Translations under genes and position numbers: made by a program | Notes under the pieces: model-generated | The model's database searches: none | Told to the model about the DNA's origin: nothing | Seen by the model: only the letters and a program-made list of their open reading frames with translations | Shown here: piece by piece, positions 32,203-34,071 of the stretch | How the letters are laid out: each line of letters begins with the position of its first letter | Position numbering within the stretch: the first letter of the stretch is position 1 | Source: Nocardia carnea | GTDB lineage: Bacteria > Actinomycetota > Actinomycetes > Mycobacteriales > Mycobacteriaceae | Assembly: GCF_029869215.1 (NCBI RefSeq) | Contig: NZ_JARWPM010000092.1 | Span: 1-34,071 of the forward strand | Length of the DNA stretch: 34,071 nt | Reading direction: 5' to 3'

Positions 32203-32574
32203 TCACCGGTGCGCCAGCAGACAGCCGGTGACGACCAGGCCGGGCAGGAAGCTCCACAACGGGTCGATACCTCCGCCGCCCAGGCCCGGCCGACGACCGC
32301 CGAGCCCGCACACGAGCAGGGCGACAACCGTATAGGCGATGGTGAACACCAGCAGGTACCGATTGGGTTCGAGCCCCGCCAGGACGAACGGCGTCAGGCC
32401 GATAGAGATCAGCGGAACCATACCGACGGCGACCGGGCCGGCCGGGAAATCGTCTGCCGGCTGGAGTTGAAGGGCCCACGCCGAGGCGATACCGAAGGCC
32501 AGGCCGGCCGCGATTCCCGAGCCCACATACGGCGGGATACGAGCGCCGACTCCCCTACTGCGGGCCCGGTACAT
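32203..32574 (-). CDS. Small multi-pass membrane protein, start unclear
   Basis: From ATG 32574 the frame gives 123 residues with about three hydrophobic helices (SGIAAGLAFGIASAWAL, AVGMVPLISIGLTPFVLAG, LLVFTIAYTVVALLVCGLG). The same frame continues upstream to about 32640 with another clear helix (YWIVAFLLAYAAIAAVYMY), so the true protein is longer. Before it comes an in-frame TGA (32643-32641), and no ATG, GTG or TTG lies between. Either the start is lost, a rare start such as CTG is used, or a sequence error at the adjacent run of C has shifted the frame. The family is not recognised. Confidence 0.55.
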   Translation of the reverse strand: MYRARSRGVGARIPPYVGSGIAAGLAFGIASAWALQLQPADDFPAGPVAVGMVPLISIGLTPFVLAGLEPNRYLLVFTIAYTVVALLVCGLGGRRPGLGGGGIDPLWSFLPGLVVTGCLLAHR

Positions 32575-32849
32575 GTAGACGGCCGCGATCGCCGCGTAGG
32601 CCAGCAGGAACGCGACGATCCAGTAGACCGGTGGGAACGGTCAGCCCCCCTGGGCGGCGATCACCCGCGCCGGACCGGTCGCGGGTGCCGGACGTACAGC
32701 ATTCACGCTGACGAGTGCGGGCCCGCGGAGCCCGGACGACCGCGTCCTGACGCGACTTTCTACGCCGCGGGACGAGACCTACGCAGCGAGCTATCACCGG
32801 GGGCGAGTAGGGACTGTTGCGCGGATGCGGGGGTATCTACTCTCGCAGA

Positions 32850-33914
32850 GTGCTGGTCGACCCGAATCGTCGTAATGATCGCCCGAAGGTGTCGTTGAAG
32901 CGGAATACCGTACCGAGCGCCGGGGCGGCGGTGGTGGACTGCGGTATCTATCGGGGAGGGCAGCGCCTGGCCGGGCGGTTCGATCTCACGGCGGCCCTCG
33001 CGCAGGTCCGCGACGAGGGCGACGGGTTCGTCTGGCTCGGACTCCACGAACCCGACGCCGCCCAGATGAGTGCGGTCGCCGAGGTGTTCGGGCTGCATCC
33101 GCTGGCGGTCGAAGACGCCGTGGCAGGCCGGCAGCGTCCGAAGCTGGAGCGTTACGACGACACCCTGGTGCTCGGGCTGCGGACCGTCGCCTACGTCGAA
33201 CACGATATGCACAGCACCAGTGAGATCGTGCTCACCGGCGAGATCCTGATCTTCCTCGGTCCCGATTTCGTGGTCGCCGTCCGGCACGGTGAGCATTCGG
33301 GGCTGCGGCGGGTCCGCGCGAAACTGGAGTCCGACCCCGATCGGCTGCGTCTCGGGCCCGGGGCGGTGCTGCACGCGATCACCGACCATGTCGTCGATAC
33401 CTATCTCGAGGTCGTGCAGGAGATCGAAACCGATGTCGAGGAGATGGAGCAGGAGGTGTTCAGCCCTCGGTCCCGGCTCGCCATCGAATCGATCTACCAG
33501 CTCAAACGCGAAATCGTGGAATTGCGCCGGTCGGTGATACCGCTGTCGCTGCCACTGCAAGCGCTCATCCGGCCCGATTCGGGACTGAACAAGGAGGTGC
33601 GCCGCTATCTGCGTGATGTCGCCGACCATCACACCACCGCCGCGGAACGCGTGCACGATTTCGACGATGCGCTCTCCGCGCTGATCAGCGCGACTCTGGC
33701 ACGGATCGCGGTGCGGCAGAACACCGATATGCGCAAGATTTCCGCGCTGGTCGCGCTGGCCGCGGTTCCCACGATGATCGCGGGGATCTATGGGATGAAC
33801 TTCGAGCGTATGCCGGAACTGAAACTGGCCTGGGGCTATCCGGCGGTTCTGGCGATCATGGTGCTGGCCTGCGGTGGGCTCGTGGTGATCTTCCGGCGCA
33901 ACGGCTGGCTGTAA
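32850..33914 (+). CDS. corA: CorA-type magnesium/cobalt transporter
   Basis: This protein of about 354 residues has the soluble CorA domain (VDCGIYRGG through the long stalk helix near TYLEVVQEIETDVEEMEQEVF) and two C-terminal transmembrane helices, the first ending in the selectivity motif YGMNFE and the second WGYPAVLAIMVLACGGLVVIF. The protein ends in a basic tail, FRRNGWL. CorA pentamers import Mg2+ and sometimes Co2+ or Ni2+. The start is uncertain: TTG 32817, GTG 32850 and GTG 32889 are all in frame and none has a good ribosome site. The homologous part begins near residue 25 of this model. Confidence 0.92.
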   Translation: MLVDPNRRNDRPKVSLKRNTVPSAGAAVVDCGIYRGGQRLAGRFDLTAALAQVRDEGDGFVWLGLHEPDAAQMSAVAEVFGLHPLAVEDAVAGRQRPKLERYDDTLVLGLRTVAYVEHDMHSTSEIVLTGEILIFLGPDFVVAVRHGEHSGLRRVRAKLESDPDRLRLGPGAVLHAITDHVVDTYLEVVQEIETDVEEMEQEVFSPRSRLAIESIYQLKREIVELRRSVIPLSLPLQALIRPDSGLNKEVRRYLRDVADHHTTAAERVHDFDDALSALISATLARIAVRQNTDMRKISALVALAAVPTMIAGIYGMNFERMPELKLAWGYPAVLAIMVLACGGLVVIFRRNGWL

Positions 33915-33951
33915 CTGCCGTCGCCCTCGGGCCAGGGCCGGAGGGCGAATA

Positions 33952-34071
<120 letters not shown>

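Overview
This window is high-GC DNA with the gene density, codon bias, start codon mix (ATG, GTG, TTG) and apparent leaderless promoters of an actinomycete. The regulator families, the aa3-type CtaD and the CUT1 sugar transporter fit Mycobacteriales, most likely Nocardia or a close relative; this is inference, as no marker gene fixes the genus. The right end (about 33952-34071) runs into almost pure G, which looks like a sequencing or assembly artefact at a contig end.

Left part (1-9.5 kb): the 3' end of a SAM methyltransferase, an unrecognised protein, and a row of small regulator-plus-enzyme units. These are VOC protein/TetR, an alpha/beta hydrolase divergent from a GlxA-type regulator, PadR/VOC-helical fusion, and a second GlxA-type regulator divergent from an isonitrile-hydratase-like DJ-1 domain fused to an ABM domain. 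A minimal nucleotidyltransferase follows. Several units show operator-like inverted repeats at their promoters.

Centre (9.57-22.57 kb): a complete-looking uptake and catabolism locus around a LacI regulator. Leftward runs bicupin, alpha/beta hydrolase, histidinol-dehydrogenase-like enzyme, SDR, HpcH/HpaI aldolase. Rightward runs a CUT1 ABC transporter (two permeases, lipoprotein, ATPase) with a two-domain SnoaL/NTF2 protein inserted before the ATPase and a paralogue of that protein after it. Copies of one motif, close to ATACGTATGYATC, lie in the intergenic regions of this locus and nowhere else that I noticed; I infer they are the LacI operators. A plausible scheme is uptake of a sugar or sugar-acid-like compound, oxidation, lactone or ester hydrolysis, dehydration (possibly by the SnoaL proteins), and aldol cleavage to pyruvate or a similar product. 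The substrate is unknown.

Right part (22.5-34 kb): LysR divergent from an amidase with an altered active-site loop, a second histidinol-dehydrogenase-like gene, an operon of a HEAT-repeat protein and a MerR-HEAT fusion behind a typical MerR promoter (19-bp spacer filled by a 23-bp dyad), a stand-alone cytochrome c oxidase subunit I, a TetR/cupin pair with a palindromic operator, a truncated NAD(P)-binding gene, a small membrane protein without an ordinary start codon, and a CorA metal transporter. No tRNA, rRNA, CRISPR array, insertion sequence or phage gene was recognised.
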